64,000 nt of DNA from Bradyrhizobium sp. Ce-3. Lineage in GTDB: Bacteria > Pseudomonadota > Alphaproteobacteria > Rhizobiales > Xanthobacteraceae. The stretch lies in the NCBI RefSeq assembly GCF_022835695.1, contig NZ_BQUV01000013.1, positions 1 through 64,000 of the forward strand, in the 5' to 3' direction. The notes under the pieces were generated by a model that saw only the letters and a program-made list of their open reading frames with translations, did not search any database and had not been told where the DNA came from. Position 1 is the first letter of the stretch. The number at the start of each line of letters is the position of its first letter. This document shows, in pieces, positions 51,227 through 59,538 of the stretch. Position numbers and translations under genes: made by a program.

Positions 51227-52360
51227 CTAGCCTTGGGCGGGCATGCTCGCCAAGGTAGCCGGGGCGCTTATCCGCCGCCTGAGACGGCGCGCCTTGCTGC
51301 GCCTGAGCCACCAGGCGGTGGCCCGTTCCGTGGTGGCCTTGATCGACGACAGGAAGCCGAACAGCGCAAGCAGCGCGCCGAACAGCCACATCGCGAGATT
51401 GAAGGTACCGGCCGCAAGCAGCAGCGCGCCGCGACCGAGCAGCTTGATGATCGCACGGGTCTGGCCGCCCTTGGTCTCGGCGATCCGCGCCGCGCGCGCG
51501 ATCTCCTGCGGGTTCTCCGCAACCTTGAGCGTGTCCCGCGCAGCGCGAACCCCGGCCGCCTCGCCGATGCGGCCGACGTCCTTGGCGACGCGCACCAGTG
51601 CGCCAGCCTTCTCGGCGCGGAATGCCGCGCGGATCGCGGTTGCGGTTTCCGCCGGCCGAAGCACCGAGCCGGAGGCGACCGCCTCGCGCAGCGCCGGCTG
51701 GTCGACGACGTCGCGGGTCGAACGTCCGGCCCATTCGATCATCCCCTCGCTCAGCCGACCGGCCTTGCGCGTATCCTTGACCAGCGTCAGCCCGGCGCGC
51801 AGCGGCCCGGCGCCGCCGACCGATACATAGGTCGCCGCGGTGACGGCGAGCCCGGCGGCCGCGAGGCCAAGCACCAGATGGTCGGTGTCCTCGCCCATCA
51901 CGAGGTGCTTGCTTTCGCGCACGACGTCCCTGACATCACCGAACACGAACAGGTCGCCCGCGATCGTGCCGGACAGGCTTGCGGCGTCGTCGGCATTGCC
52001 GGTGACAAGGCCGGTGGCGAAGCCCTTGGCGAAATGCGCGGTGGATGATTGCTCTTCGCGCGCGTCGTCGACGCGCTTTGTGAGATCATCACTGAGTGCG
52101 ATGTGCTTCTCGCCGGCGAGCGCGACAAAGCTGGTCGCGAGATCGGCATCCCCCGATGCGAGCGCCGCCTCGATATTGTCCGAGATCAACGCCGGGTTGT
52201 TGCGCAGCACGGAATTGAGCCTGATGTCGGCGAGCGCAGCAGGATCGTCCCGCGCGGCCAGCACCGTGCCGGCGTCGCGGGCGTGTGGCCAAATAGCCGC
52301 GCCCATGGCAGCACTTGCTGCCAGGCCAGCCACCGCAACGCTGAGCCGCACCCGGTTCAT
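51227..52360 (-). CDS. Membrane protein with large soluble segment, unknown function
   Basis: 377 residues with an N-terminal signal/anchor (VAGLAASAAMGAAIW), hydrophobic helices around 165-185 (LVLGLAAAGLAVTAATYV) and a C-terminal pair (ALLLAAGTFNLAMWLFGALLALFGFL). A helical soluble domain with KAGRLSEGMIEWAG and RAAFRAEKAGALVRVAKDVGRIG lies between. The tail is strongly basic. No family recognised; similar proteins are restricted to related genera as far as can be judged. Confidence 0.6.
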   Translation of the reverse strand: MNRVRLSVAVAGLAASAAMGAAIWPHARDAGTVLAARDDPAALADIRLNSVLRNNPALISDNIEAALASGDADLATSFVALAGEKHIALSDDLTKRVDDAREEQSSTAHFAKGFATGLVTGNADDAASLSGTIAGDLFVFGDVRDVVRESKHLVMGEDTDHLVLGLAAAGLAVTAATYVSVGGAGPLRAGLTLVKDTRKAGRLSEGMIEWAGRSTRDVVDQPALREAVASGSVLRPAETATAIRAAFRAEKAGALVRVAKDVGRIGEAAGVRAARDTLKVAENPQEIARAARIAETKGGQTRAIIKLLGRGALLLAAGTFNLAMWLFGALLALFGFLSSIKATTERATAWWLRRSKARRLRRRISAPATLASMPAQG

Positions 52361-52609
52361 TCCGCTGAAAACCTCTAGTTTTATTCGCCTTGTTCAAGTC
52401 GCCTTGGAAATAGTGTGCCGTTTTTGCGACACAACGGCTCCGACCAAAGAAGGGCTTCTCTGGGACGACAAGATTGTGTCGAATTTGCATGAGCAAATGA
52501 GCCATCGGGGCTCTAGGAATCAACTGTTCCCGCCAGTATGGTGCGCGGCATTTCGCGATGCCGCATGCTGTTGATTGCGTCTGCCCATCGTTGCTACCAA
52601 GGTGAGAAT

Positions 52610-52855
52610 ATGTCCGACCACGTCGTCCCGCACTTCCATAACGATGCCGGTGTCTCGGTGATCGAAATCGGATCGCAGGAGTTCATGTGCGTCGGCGCCA
52701 ACCCGCCGTTCGATCATCCGCACGTGTTCCTCGACCTCGGCAACGACAGCGAGATCATCTGCCCGTACTGCTCGACGCTCTATCGCTTCGCGTCCGACCT
52801 CGCTGCCGGCGAAGCGCGGCCGCCGGAATGCGTGCTGAAAGACAAGGTCGCCTGA
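52610..52855 (+). CDS. Zinc-finger (zf-CHCC-like) protein, NDUFS6-like
   Basis: 81 residues. The metal site is HPHVFLDLGNDSEIICPYC, with two cysteines at the end and histidines before them, resembling the zf-CHCC domain of the NDUFS6/complex-I-associated family found in alphaproteobacteria. It has no membrane segment and is small and acidic. The start ATG 52610 (MSDHVVPHF) has GGTGAGAAT upstream. A flavin monooxygenase gene begins 8 bases after its stop. Confidence 0.75.
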   Translation: MSDHVVPHFHNDAGVSVIEIGSQEFMCVGANPPFDHPHVFLDLGNDSEIICPYCSTLYRFASDLAAGEARPPECVLKDKVA

Positions 52856-52862
52856 CCGCTCC

Positions 52863-54065
52863 GTGGCGCTGACGCGAACCGTCATCGTTGCCGGCGCCGG
52901 AATCGGAGGACTGACGGCGTCGCTGACGCTCGCGGCGCAAGGCTTTCGCGTCGTTGTGCTGGAAAAGGCCGAGCGGCTCGAGGAAGCCGGCGCCGGCATC
53001 CAGCTCTCTCCCAATGCCAGCCGCATCCTGGTCGAGCTCGGGCTCAAGGAACCGCTGGCGCGGCGCGCGGTGACGCCCGAATCCGTCAACATCCTGAGCG
53101 CACGGGCCGGCGGCGAGATCGCGCGGATGCCGCTCGGCCAGGCCGCCGAGTTCCGCGCCGGCGCCCCCTATTGGGTGATCCACCGCGCCGATCTGCAGGC
53201 CGCGTTGCAGGCCGCCGTCAACGACCATCCCGATATCGATCTGCGGCTCGGTTGCCAGTTCGAGGACGTGACCAAGCACGCCAGGGGCCTGACGGTGGTG
53301 CAGCGGCGCGGCAACGCACGCCAGGAGGAATTGGCGGTTGCGCTGATCGGTGCCGACGGCATCTGGTCGTCGGTCCGCGGGCATTTGTTTCCGGATGTAC
53401 AGCCGCGATTCTCCGGCCTGATCGCCTGGCGCGGCACGCTGGATGCAACCGCCCTGCCGCGTGAATACACCGCGCCGCGGGTGCAACTCTGGATGGGGCC
53501 GGATGCGCATCTCGTGGCCTATCCGATCTCGGCCGGACGCCAGATCAACGTGGTTGCGATCGTGTCGGGCACCTGGAACCGGCCGGGCTGGAGCGCGCCG
53601 GGCGATGCCACCGAGATCAAGGGCGCGTTCGCCACCGCGCGCTGGCCTGCGACGGCGCGGATGCTGCTCGGCGCGGTCGACGGCTGGCGCAAATGGGCGC
53701 TGTTCACCCTGCCCGATATCGACCGCTGGAGCGAAGGCGCGGTGACGCTGCTCGGCGATGCCGCGCATGCGATGCTGCCGTTTGCCGCGCAAGGCGCCGG
53801 CATGGCGATCGAGGATGCGGCCGTGCTCGCCAGGGCGTTGAGCGACTGCACCGGGGAAAACACCGCAGGCATTCCTGCCGCCTTGCAGCGCTACGCCCGG
53901 ATGCGGCGCGCACGGGTGCTGAAGGTGCAACGCATGGCGCGGCAGCAGGGCCGCATCTATCATTTGAGCGGACCCCTGGCGATCGCGCGCGATCTCGCGA
54001 TCCGCGCCATCGGCCCGCAGCGCATGCTGGCGCGCCAGGACTGGATCTACGACTGGCGCGTCTGA
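52863..54065 (+). CDS. FAD-dependent monooxygenase (salicylate/3-hydroxybenzoate hydroxylase-like)
   Basis: 400 residues starting with GTG at 52863. Motifs: GAGIGG at about 11, GADGIWSSVRG for the DG motif, and GDAAHAMLPFAAQGAGMAIEDA for the second FAD site. The shorter length and lack of a thioredoxin-like tail place it in the single-component salicylate-hydroxylase group. The first bases overlap the end of the zinc-finger gene region closely (gap 7), implying co-transcription. Natural substrate not deducible. Confidence 0.87.
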   Translation: MALTRTVIVAGAGIGGLTASLTLAAQGFRVVVLEKAERLEEAGAGIQLSPNASRILVELGLKEPLARRAVTPESVNILSARAGGEIARMPLGQAAEFRAGAPYWVIHRADLQAALQAAVNDHPDIDLRLGCQFEDVTKHARGLTVVQRRGNARQEELAVALIGADGIWSSVRGHLFPDVQPRFSGLIAWRGTLDATALPREYTAPRVQLWMGPDAHLVAYPISAGRQINVVAIVSGTWNRPGWSAPGDATEIKGAFATARWPATARMLLGAVDGWRKWALFTLPDIDRWSEGAVTLLGDAAHAMLPFAAQGAGMAIEDAAVLARALSDCTGENTAGIPAALQRYARMRRARVLKVQRMARQQGRIYHLSGPLAIARDLAIRAIGPQRMLARQDWIYDWRV

Positions 54066-54116
54066 GCGGAGCGCTCCTTTTAGCGCTCGGCAAACGGCTC
54101 TATCGCGAACGCTGAC

Positions 54117-54551
54117 TTAGTGGATGACGCCGCGCGGCGTGCGCGGCCCATTCGCGGCCGGCGCGGGAGTTGCGGGCGCAGCCGCCGCTGGGGTGTCCGG
54201 CGGGCTCTCATGGCACTTGTTGGCGCGCCAGGCCTGATCCGCAAGCCGCTGCTGGGAATGGATCGAGATCAGCTCGTTGCGATAGACCACCTCGGAGACG
54301 ACGGTACCGCCGACGCCGGTCTGCGCCTTGGCCATCAACTTTTCCTGATCCGCCGCGCGAGTGGCAAGGCTGGTGCGCTCGGCCTCGAGCTGCTTGCAAT
54401 CATACAGGTCGTATTTGGCGGGATCGGCAAACGCCGACGGCACGCTGTCGCCGATCTGTGCGCAGCCGGAAACGCCCGCGGCTGCAGCGAACAGCACAAC
54501 GATGGCTACCGCGCGCAACAAAGCTGGGCGGCGTGGGAGACGAACGGACAT
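54117..54551 (-). CDS. Lipoprotein of unknown function
   Basis: 144 residues with a lipoprotein signal peptide: hydrophobic core AVAIVVLFAAAAGVSGC, with the lipobox ending SGC at residue 30. The mature part has DLYDCKQLEAERTSLATRAADQEKLMAKAQTG, probably a short coiled coil, and a Pro/Ala tail. It is of the rhizobial twin-arginine-like hypothetical lipoprotein type. Confidence 0.75.
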   Translation of the reverse strand: MSVRLPRRPALLRAVAIVVLFAAAAGVSGCAQIGDSVPSAFADPAKYDLYDCKQLEAERTSLATRAADQEKLMAKAQTGVGGTVVSEVVYRNELISIHSQQRLADQAWRANKCHESPPDTPAAAAPATPAPAANGPRTPRGVIH

Positions 54552-54776
54552 TCAGCTTTCTTAATTTGACAAGTGTTGAGATTGCCTAAAGCAGCCGCTG
54601 GTGTCCGGATTGAGGCCCAATCGCGGCGCCGCGCTGCTTATCCCAATGCCCGGCCGTCGACGCAAATGGAATTGCAGGCGGCCGCGTAAGCCTTTGAAAG
54701 CTCACCTGTTAGCACCGGATAATCGCAATTCCACTCGGCGCCCAAACGCGCTAGAAATCGCCGCGCCTGGCGCAAC

Positions 54777-54863
54777 GCGGACGTGGCGGAACTGGTAGAC
54801 GCAAGGGACTTAAAATCCCTCGATGGCAACGTCGTGTGGGTTCGAGTCCCACCGCCCGCACCA
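54777..54863 (+). tRNA. tRNA-Leu (anticodon TAA)
   Basis: 87 bases including encoded CCA. The anticodon arm is AGGGA CTTAAAA TCCCT with anticodon TAA. A variable arm of a class II tRNA (CGATGGCAACGTCG) follows, and the T arm is GTGGG TTCGAGT CCCAC. The acceptor stem GCGGACG / CGCCCGC pairs except for an A-C mismatch at the fifth pair. D-loop and T-loop consensus are present. Confidence 0.92.
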
Positions 54864-54952
54864 GCCTTCGCTCGCGTCGCAAGCTACGGCTTGGCGAGCC
54901 CGGCAACTCTCTCACGGCGACGTGAGTGAAGGGGGCCGGCTCTGACGGCGCC

Positions 54953-55234
54953 TTACACGAATCGCAGTCCGATCCGCCTTTCCTCCTTCCAGATCACCCG
55001 GCACGCGTGCCGCTCGCCGTCGACGGCGAGGACGAAGCTGTCGGGGTACCACAGCGGCGAGTTGACTTCGATGCAGGCGCCCTCGGGCGAGAGGTTTCGG
55101 ACCGTGCAGGCGATCGCTTCATGGCCGAACTCGATCGCGCCCGACTTGAGCACGCGGCGACGGGAGCCGGCACGCCGCTCGGCGGTCGGCTGCTGCGCGT
55201 TGGCTGGAGCGGGGCTGGGATGGTCGTCGGCCAT
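54953..55234 (-). CDS. PilZ domain protein
   Basis: 93 residues with one PilZ domain: the arginine motif RRAGSRRR (about 27-34) and NLSPEGACIEVNSP, ending GLRFV. It is a single-domain c-di-GMP receptor of unknown target, distinct from the tandem protein at 35877. The start ATG 55234 (MADDHPSPA) was chosen; an ATG 31 codons upstream is less likely. It lies just behind tRNA-Leu on the opposite strand. Confidence 0.8.
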   Translation of the reverse strand: MADDHPSPAPANAQQPTAERRAGSRRRVLKSGAIEFGHEAIACTVRNLSPEGACIEVNSPLWYPDSFVLAVDGERHACRVIWKEERRIGLRFV

Positions 55235-55515
55235 GAACCGGTCGGGGTGGGCACACAGGCTGCCGGTCAGATTACGACGCAATGCTGACGGGAAACTTAA
55301 AATGCGTCCCATCGATTGGCATGCCAACGCGCCGGCCCGCGGCCTCCGCCAGCATGCGCGGTATCACGATGCCCGATCACCGTATCGTGTTGTCCGGCTG
55401 TGGCGGGGTTCACATGCTGCGAGCGCTACGTGGCGTATCCTTCCCGCATTGAAAAATTGCCGCCGCCATTTCGCGGCTTTCGCATTTCGAAATCAATTTT
55501 GGTCGGAGACCTGTG

Positions 55516-55836
55516 ATGGTGATTGCAAACAGCAATCCGATTGCAAATCGCGATCGGATTGCAGGTGGCGAGGCGCGCGATCATGGCGCCGCCTCGCTCG
55601 AGCACGGCGACGATGCGGCTCATTGCAGCAACGGACTCAATGCGCAGAAATTCCGCGACGCGACGCCGGACGAACGCGCGATCTACCGCCGCTGGATTCG
55701 CGGCGCGATCATGCTGTACGGATTGCTGGCGCTGGCGGCGGGAGCCGCGGTCTGGATCAACAGCGGCGGTGCCGGACAGACGCAGCTCACCAGCCTGTCG
55801 AATGCGGATGCCGCGCGCTCCGGTCATTCACATTAG
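55516..55836 (+). CDS. Small membrane protein, unknown
   Basis: 106 residues. A single transmembrane helix (GAIMLYGLLALAAGAAVWI, about 62-80) and a polar N-terminal region with a conserved-looking FRDATPDERAIYRRWIRG stretch. The start ATG 55516 lies behind GGAGAC; a GTG at 55513 is in frame. The DNA of the N-terminal part contains a dyad CAATCCGAT/ATCGGATTG within the coding sequence. Function unknown. Confidence 0.55.
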   Translation: MVIANSNPIANRDRIAGGEARDHGAASLEHGDDAAHCSNGLNAQKFRDATPDERAIYRRWIRGAIMLYGLLALAAGAAVWINSGGAGQTQLTSLSNADAARSGHSH

Positions 55837-55899
55837 CGGCCGCCGCTTCGGAACCAGTCCACGGCATCATTGTTGTCATGCAGCAATTGGAGCATGACG

Positions 55900-56043
55900 A
55901 TGCCGAACGACGATCCGCCAGCGCAGCGCCCGACCGAACAACGCGATCCGCGCAAGGACAACCCCTCCCCGCCGGAGCGCGCACCGCAGAGCGGGCCGCC
56001 GCTTGACGGCGGACTGGAGCAACTCCGCGACAGTCACACCTGA
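55900..56043 (+). CDS. Small Pro/Asp/Arg-rich protein (47 residues)
   Basis: A short frame from ATG 55900 (with TTGGAG at 7-base spacing) to TGA at 56041. The product starts MPNDDPPAQRPTEQRDPRK and ends LEQLRDSHT, and is intrinsically disordered in composition. It precedes a strong terminator. It is probably a real small protein, though no family can be named. Confidence 0.45.
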   Translation: MPNDDPPAQRPTEQRDPRKDNPSPPERAPQSGPPLDGGLEQLRDSHT

Positions 56044-56074
56044 CGCGCGACAGCGAAAACAAAACCGAAAAGAA

Positions 56075-56103
56075 AAATGGCCGGGACAAAGTCCCGGCCA
56101 TTT
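56075..56103. terminator. Bidirectional terminator hairpin
   Basis: A perfect 13-bp stem AAATGGCCGGGAC (56075-56087) / GTCCCGGCCATTT (56091-56103) with a 3-base loop. On the minus strand it is followed by a T-rich run (TTTTTCTTTT), so it chiefly ends the peptide-binding protein gene that stops at 56124, and may also terminate the plus-strand small gene. Confidence 0.8.
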
Positions 56104-56123
56104 GCGTTGCATCGTGCCGAGGC

Positions 56124-57743
56124 TCACTCGGACTTGTCGATGTTCCAGAAGATCGGGGTCGCCGGGCCGTCGAGCACGCCGGTCAGCGACTTCCGCCAGG
56201 CGCTCGGTCCCTGATACTGGCCGAGCGGGATGTAGATGACCTGCTCGTAGGCTTCCTTCTGGATATCGGCGGCGATCTTCTTCTGCTCGTCGAGCGAAGG
56301 CGCCCGAACGAAGGCATCCTTCATCTGTTCGATCTTGGCATCCTCGGCCCAGCCGAACCATCCGCCGTTCTTGCCCTGGCCGCCAATCGAGAGGTTGGCG
56401 ATCGGGTTGGAGACGTCGGCGCTGACCCAGTTGGTGAAGAACATGTTCCAGCCGCCGTCCTTCGGAGCCTTCTGGCTGGCGCGGCGGGTCACGACGGTCT
56501 GCCAGTCGGTCGCCTGCAGGTCGACCTTGAAGCCGGCGTCGCGAAGCTGCTGAGCGACGACAACCGGCTGCGCCTTGAGCGTGGTGACGTCGCCGGGCGC
56601 CATGATCACGACGGGCGTTCCATCATAGCCCGACTCGGCAAGCGCCTTCTTGGCGGCGGCCATGTCGCCGCCCTTCAACAGAGTCTCGCCACCGACCTCG
56701 GACGCGAACGGCGTGTCGCAGATGAAGAAGGCGACGCAGGTCTTGTAATATTTCGGATTGCCGACCAGCGCGTCGAGCACCTGCTTCTGGTTGATCGCCA
56801 TCAGCGCCGCCTGGCGCACCTTGATGTTGTCGAACGGCGGATAGAGGAAGTTCATGCGGCCGAGCGTCTGGAAGCCGAACTTGTTCAGCGTCTCGACCTT
56901 CAGATCCTTGTCGCCCTCGATGACCGGCAACATGTCGAACGACGGGTTCTCGAGGAAATCGATGTCGCCGGACTGCAGCGCATTCAACGCGGTCTGTGCG
57001 TCGGCCATCGTGACCCACTCGACGCGGTCGACCTTCACGACCTTGCCGCCCGCGGTCCAGCTCGCCGGCTCCTTGCGCGGCACGTAGTCCTTGTTCTTGA
57101 CGTAGACCGCCTTCACGCCCGGCTGGAATTCAGCCTGCACGAACTTGAACGGGCCCGAACCGATCTGTTCCGGAATCGGCTTGTCCGGCGGCGTTTCGGC
57201 CAGCCGCTTCGGCATCATGAAGGCGACGCGCGACGACGGCTTGCCGATCGAATCCAGCACCAGGCCGTAGGGCTCCTTCAGCTTCAGCGTGATCGTCTTC
57301 GCGTCGGTTGCCTCGAGGCTCGCCGTGAAGTCCATCAGCTTCTGGCCCATGCCGTCGACCTTGGCCCAGCGCTTCAATGATGCGACGCAATCCTCGGCGG
57401 TCACCGGCGTGCCGTCGTGCCACTTCAGGCCGTCGCGCAGCGTGAACGTGTAAGTGAGCTTGTCGTCAGAGACCTTCCAGTCCGCCATCTGCGGCTGGAT
57501 CTTGAAGTTGGAGTCGGTCGCGACCAGCGTGTCGTAGACCATGTAGCCATGGTCCCGCGTGATATAGGCCGTGGTCAGGATCGGATCGATGACCCGCAGA
57601 TCCGAATGCATCACCGCGGTGATGGTCTTATCCGCGGCCATGGCCGCTGGCGCAAACGACAATTGCTGTGGTGCGAACGACAACGCGAGCGCGGTCAACG
57701 CGGCCGCTAGCGTGCGGTGTTTCCAACGCGGGATAGGGAACAT
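56124..57743 (-). CDS. Family-5 ABC transporter substrate-binding protein, Sec-exported (copy 2)
   Basis: 539 residues. The signal peptide is Sec-like (RTLAAALTALALSFAPQQLSF...AMAA). The family-5 motif TLVATDSNFKIQPQMADW...LTYTFTLRDGLKWHDGTPVTAEDC is present, and the protein is very similar throughout to the one at 16944. It is adjacent to and divergent from the M20 peptidase/dehydrogenase genes and close to the permease genes at 62663-64000, so it is the likely periplasmic receptor of that transporter. Ligand probably di- or oligopeptide or an N-acyl amino acid. Confidence 0.87.
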   Translation of the reverse strand: MFPIPRWKHRTLAAALTALALSFAPQQLSFAPAAMAADKTITAVMHSDLRVIDPILTTAYITRDHGYMVYDTLVATDSNFKIQPQMADWKVSDDKLTYTFTLRDGLKWHDGTPVTAEDCVASLKRWAKVDGMGQKLMDFTASLEATDAKTITLKLKEPYGLVLDSIGKPSSRVAFMMPKRLAETPPDKPIPEQIGSGPFKFVQAEFQPGVKAVYVKNKDYVPRKEPASWTAGGKVVKVDRVEWVTMADAQTALNALQSGDIDFLENPSFDMLPVIEGDKDLKVETLNKFGFQTLGRMNFLYPPFDNIKVRQAALMAINQKQVLDALVGNPKYYKTCVAFFICDTPFASEVGGETLLKGGDMAAAKKALAESGYDGTPVVIMAPGDVTTLKAQPVVVAQQLRDAGFKVDLQATDWQTVVTRRASQKAPKDGGWNMFFTNWVSADVSNPIANLSIGGQGKNGGWFGWAEDAKIEQMKDAFVRAPSLDEQKKIAADIQKEAYEQVIYIPLGQYQGPSAWRKSLTGVLDGPATPIFWNIDKSE

Positions 57744-58012
57744 GCAATCTCTCCTGACGTGTAACTGGTCAAAGCCGGCTTATTCGTTATGCATGCGGTT
57801 CGTTATTTAGGCGAACTAACATGCTGTATGGCTTGTGAAATCGAGACTTGCACCAAGCGCAAAGCGCGTCAATCGGTTTCAGGCAGGATCAAACGTATAC
57901 GAACGAATGAGCGGCGGGCGCAGCGCATTTGACTTTACAAAGTCGTCGTCCGAGCTTTTCGTACGGCACGCGAACGCGTATCGGCGCGAACAAACAACAA
58001 GAGAGAAAAGAC

Positions 58013-59143
58013 ATGAACCCCGCCAATCTTCCCTTTGATTCCGAAGCGATGCTGCAGGGGCTGCGCAGCTGGGTGGAATGCGAGAGCCCGACATGGGATG
58101 CGGCCGCGGTCGAGCGCATGCTCGGTCTCGCCGCGCGCGAGATGGCGATCATGGGTGCGACGATCGAACGCATCGCCGGACGTCAGGGCTTTGCCGGCTG
58201 CGTCCGCGCCCGTTTTCCTCATCCGAAACAAGGCCAGCCCGGCATCCTGATCGCCGGCCATCTGGACACCGTGCACCCGGTCGGCACCATCGAGAAGCTG
58301 CAGTGGCGGCGCGAAGGCAACAAGTGCTTCGGGCCCGGCATCTTCGACATGAAGGGCGGCAACTATCTGTCGATCGAGGCGATCCGGCAGCTGGCGCGCG
58401 CCTCCTTCACGACACCGCTGCCGATCACAGTGTTGTTCACCCCGGACGAAGAAGTCGGCACGCCGTCGACCCGCGACATCATCGAGGCGGAAGCCGCGCG
58501 CAACAAATATGTGCTGGTGCCGGAGCCCGGCCGGCCGAACAACGGCGTCGTCACCGGCCGCTACGCCATCGCGCGCTTCAATCTGGAAGCCATCGGCAAG
58601 CCGAGCCACGCCGGCGCGACCCTTTCGTCCGGCCGCTCCGCAATCCGCGAGATGGCAAGGCAGATCGTTGCCATCGACGGCATGACCACCGAGGACTGCA
58701 CCTTCTCGGTCGGCATCGTGCATGGCGGCCAATGGGTCAATTGCGTCGCAACCACCTGCACCGGCGAAGCGCTCAGCATGGCCAAGCGCCAGGCCGATCT
58801 CGACCGCGGCGTCGAACGCATGCTGGCGCTGTCGGGTACGGCAAATGACGTGACATTCAAGGTCACGCGCGGCGTCACGCGCCCGGTGTGGGAGCCGGAT
58901 GCCGGCACCATGGCGCTCTATGAAAAGGCAAAGCGTCTCGCAGCCGATATGGGCCTTGATTTGCCGCACGGCAGCGCCGGCGGCGGCTCCGACGGCAACT
59001 TCACCGGCGCGATGGGCATCCCCACGCTCGATGGCCTCGGCGTGCGCGGCGCCGACGCACATACTTTGAACGAACATATCGAAGTCGACAGCCTCGCCGA
59101 ACGCGGCCGCCTGATGGCGGCGCTGCTGGCGACGCTGGACTGA
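58013..59143 (+). CDS. M20/M25/M40 family metallopeptidase (CPG2-like)
   Basis: 376 residues. Zinc ligands and catalytic residues of M20 peptidases: GHLDTVHPVG (His, Asp with TVH), FGPGIFDMKGG, and PDEEVGTPS with the catalytic glutamate. The remaining metal-binding residues include EPGRP and the C-terminal LNEHIEVDSL. A central dimerisation lid is present (GRYAIARFNLEAIGKPSHAG). The closest named branch is glutamate carboxypeptidase (CPG2). It hydrolyses peptide or N-acyl bonds in the cytoplasm. Start ATG 58013, with AAGAGAGA upstream. The divergent neighbour is the peptide-binding protein. Confidence 0.87.
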   Translation: MNPANLPFDSEAMLQGLRSWVECESPTWDAAAVERMLGLAAREMAIMGATIERIAGRQGFAGCVRARFPHPKQGQPGILIAGHLDTVHPVGTIEKLQWRREGNKCFGPGIFDMKGGNYLSIEAIRQLARASFTTPLPITVLFTPDEEVGTPSTRDIIEAEAARNKYVLVPEPGRPNNGVVTGRYAIARFNLEAIGKPSHAGATLSSGRSAIREMARQIVAIDGMTTEDCTFSVGIVHGGQWVNCVATTCTGEALSMAKRQADLDRGVERMLALSGTANDVTFKVTRGVTRPVWEPDAGTMALYEKAKRLAADMGLDLPHGSAGGGSDGNFTGAMGIPTLDGLGVRGADAHTLNEHIEVDSLAERGRLMAALLATLD

Positions 59144-59242
59144 CGTCGATTGCGCTGCACAACACGTTGGCACTGCCGGACCGAAATTTAGCCTTGTCCA
59201 TTTTTAAGGCTTCGCCTACGGTCCGGCCGTCCAACGCGACGA

Positions 59243-59478
59243 TGCGGGAGAGATCGAAGCGGCAACATTCGTGTTGTTGGCTTTGGCGCCGACGGAGCAA
59301 CCGCCCCGGAAACTCTCAGGCAAAAGGACTGTATCGTCAGGACGATCTGGAGAGAGACGGACATGGCCGAGATCAAGGGCCGTGACGTCCACCGAAGGGG
59401 ATAGTCTGCTGTCGGGTGAGGTTCTCGTCCTTGGCCCGGTGCGGATCAAGCTCTCAGGTACCGTGACAGATGGGGCGC
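59243..59478 (+). ncRNA. Tandem glycine riboswitch
   Basis: Two consecutive glycine aptamers. Aptamer 1 has GCGGGAGAG (59244-59252), GCGCCGACGGAGCAA, then ACTCTCAGGCAAAAGGACT (59312-59330). Aptamer 2 has GTCCACCGAAGGGGA (59388-59402) and AAGCTCTCAGGTACC (59449-59462). CTCTCAGG is the hallmark of the conserved core, and the two-aptamer order with a short linker is typical of cooperative glycine sensors. It is placed about 60 bases upstream of the dehydrogenase start. A likely expression-platform hairpin is CCGG TTTCA CCGG (59488-59500). Glycine would turn on the downstream oxidase or transport genes. Confidence 0.85.
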
Positions 59479-59538
59479 TGAAGCTGCCGGTTTCACCGGT
59501 GGTTCGGCGACTCTAACCACGGGAGCCTGAAGACCATC

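Noticed and set aside
57780-57870. Possible second sigma-54 promoter (TGGCTTG...CTTGCA) upstream of the M20 peptidase
   Set aside because: The spacing between the GG and GC elements is far too long for RpoN recognition.
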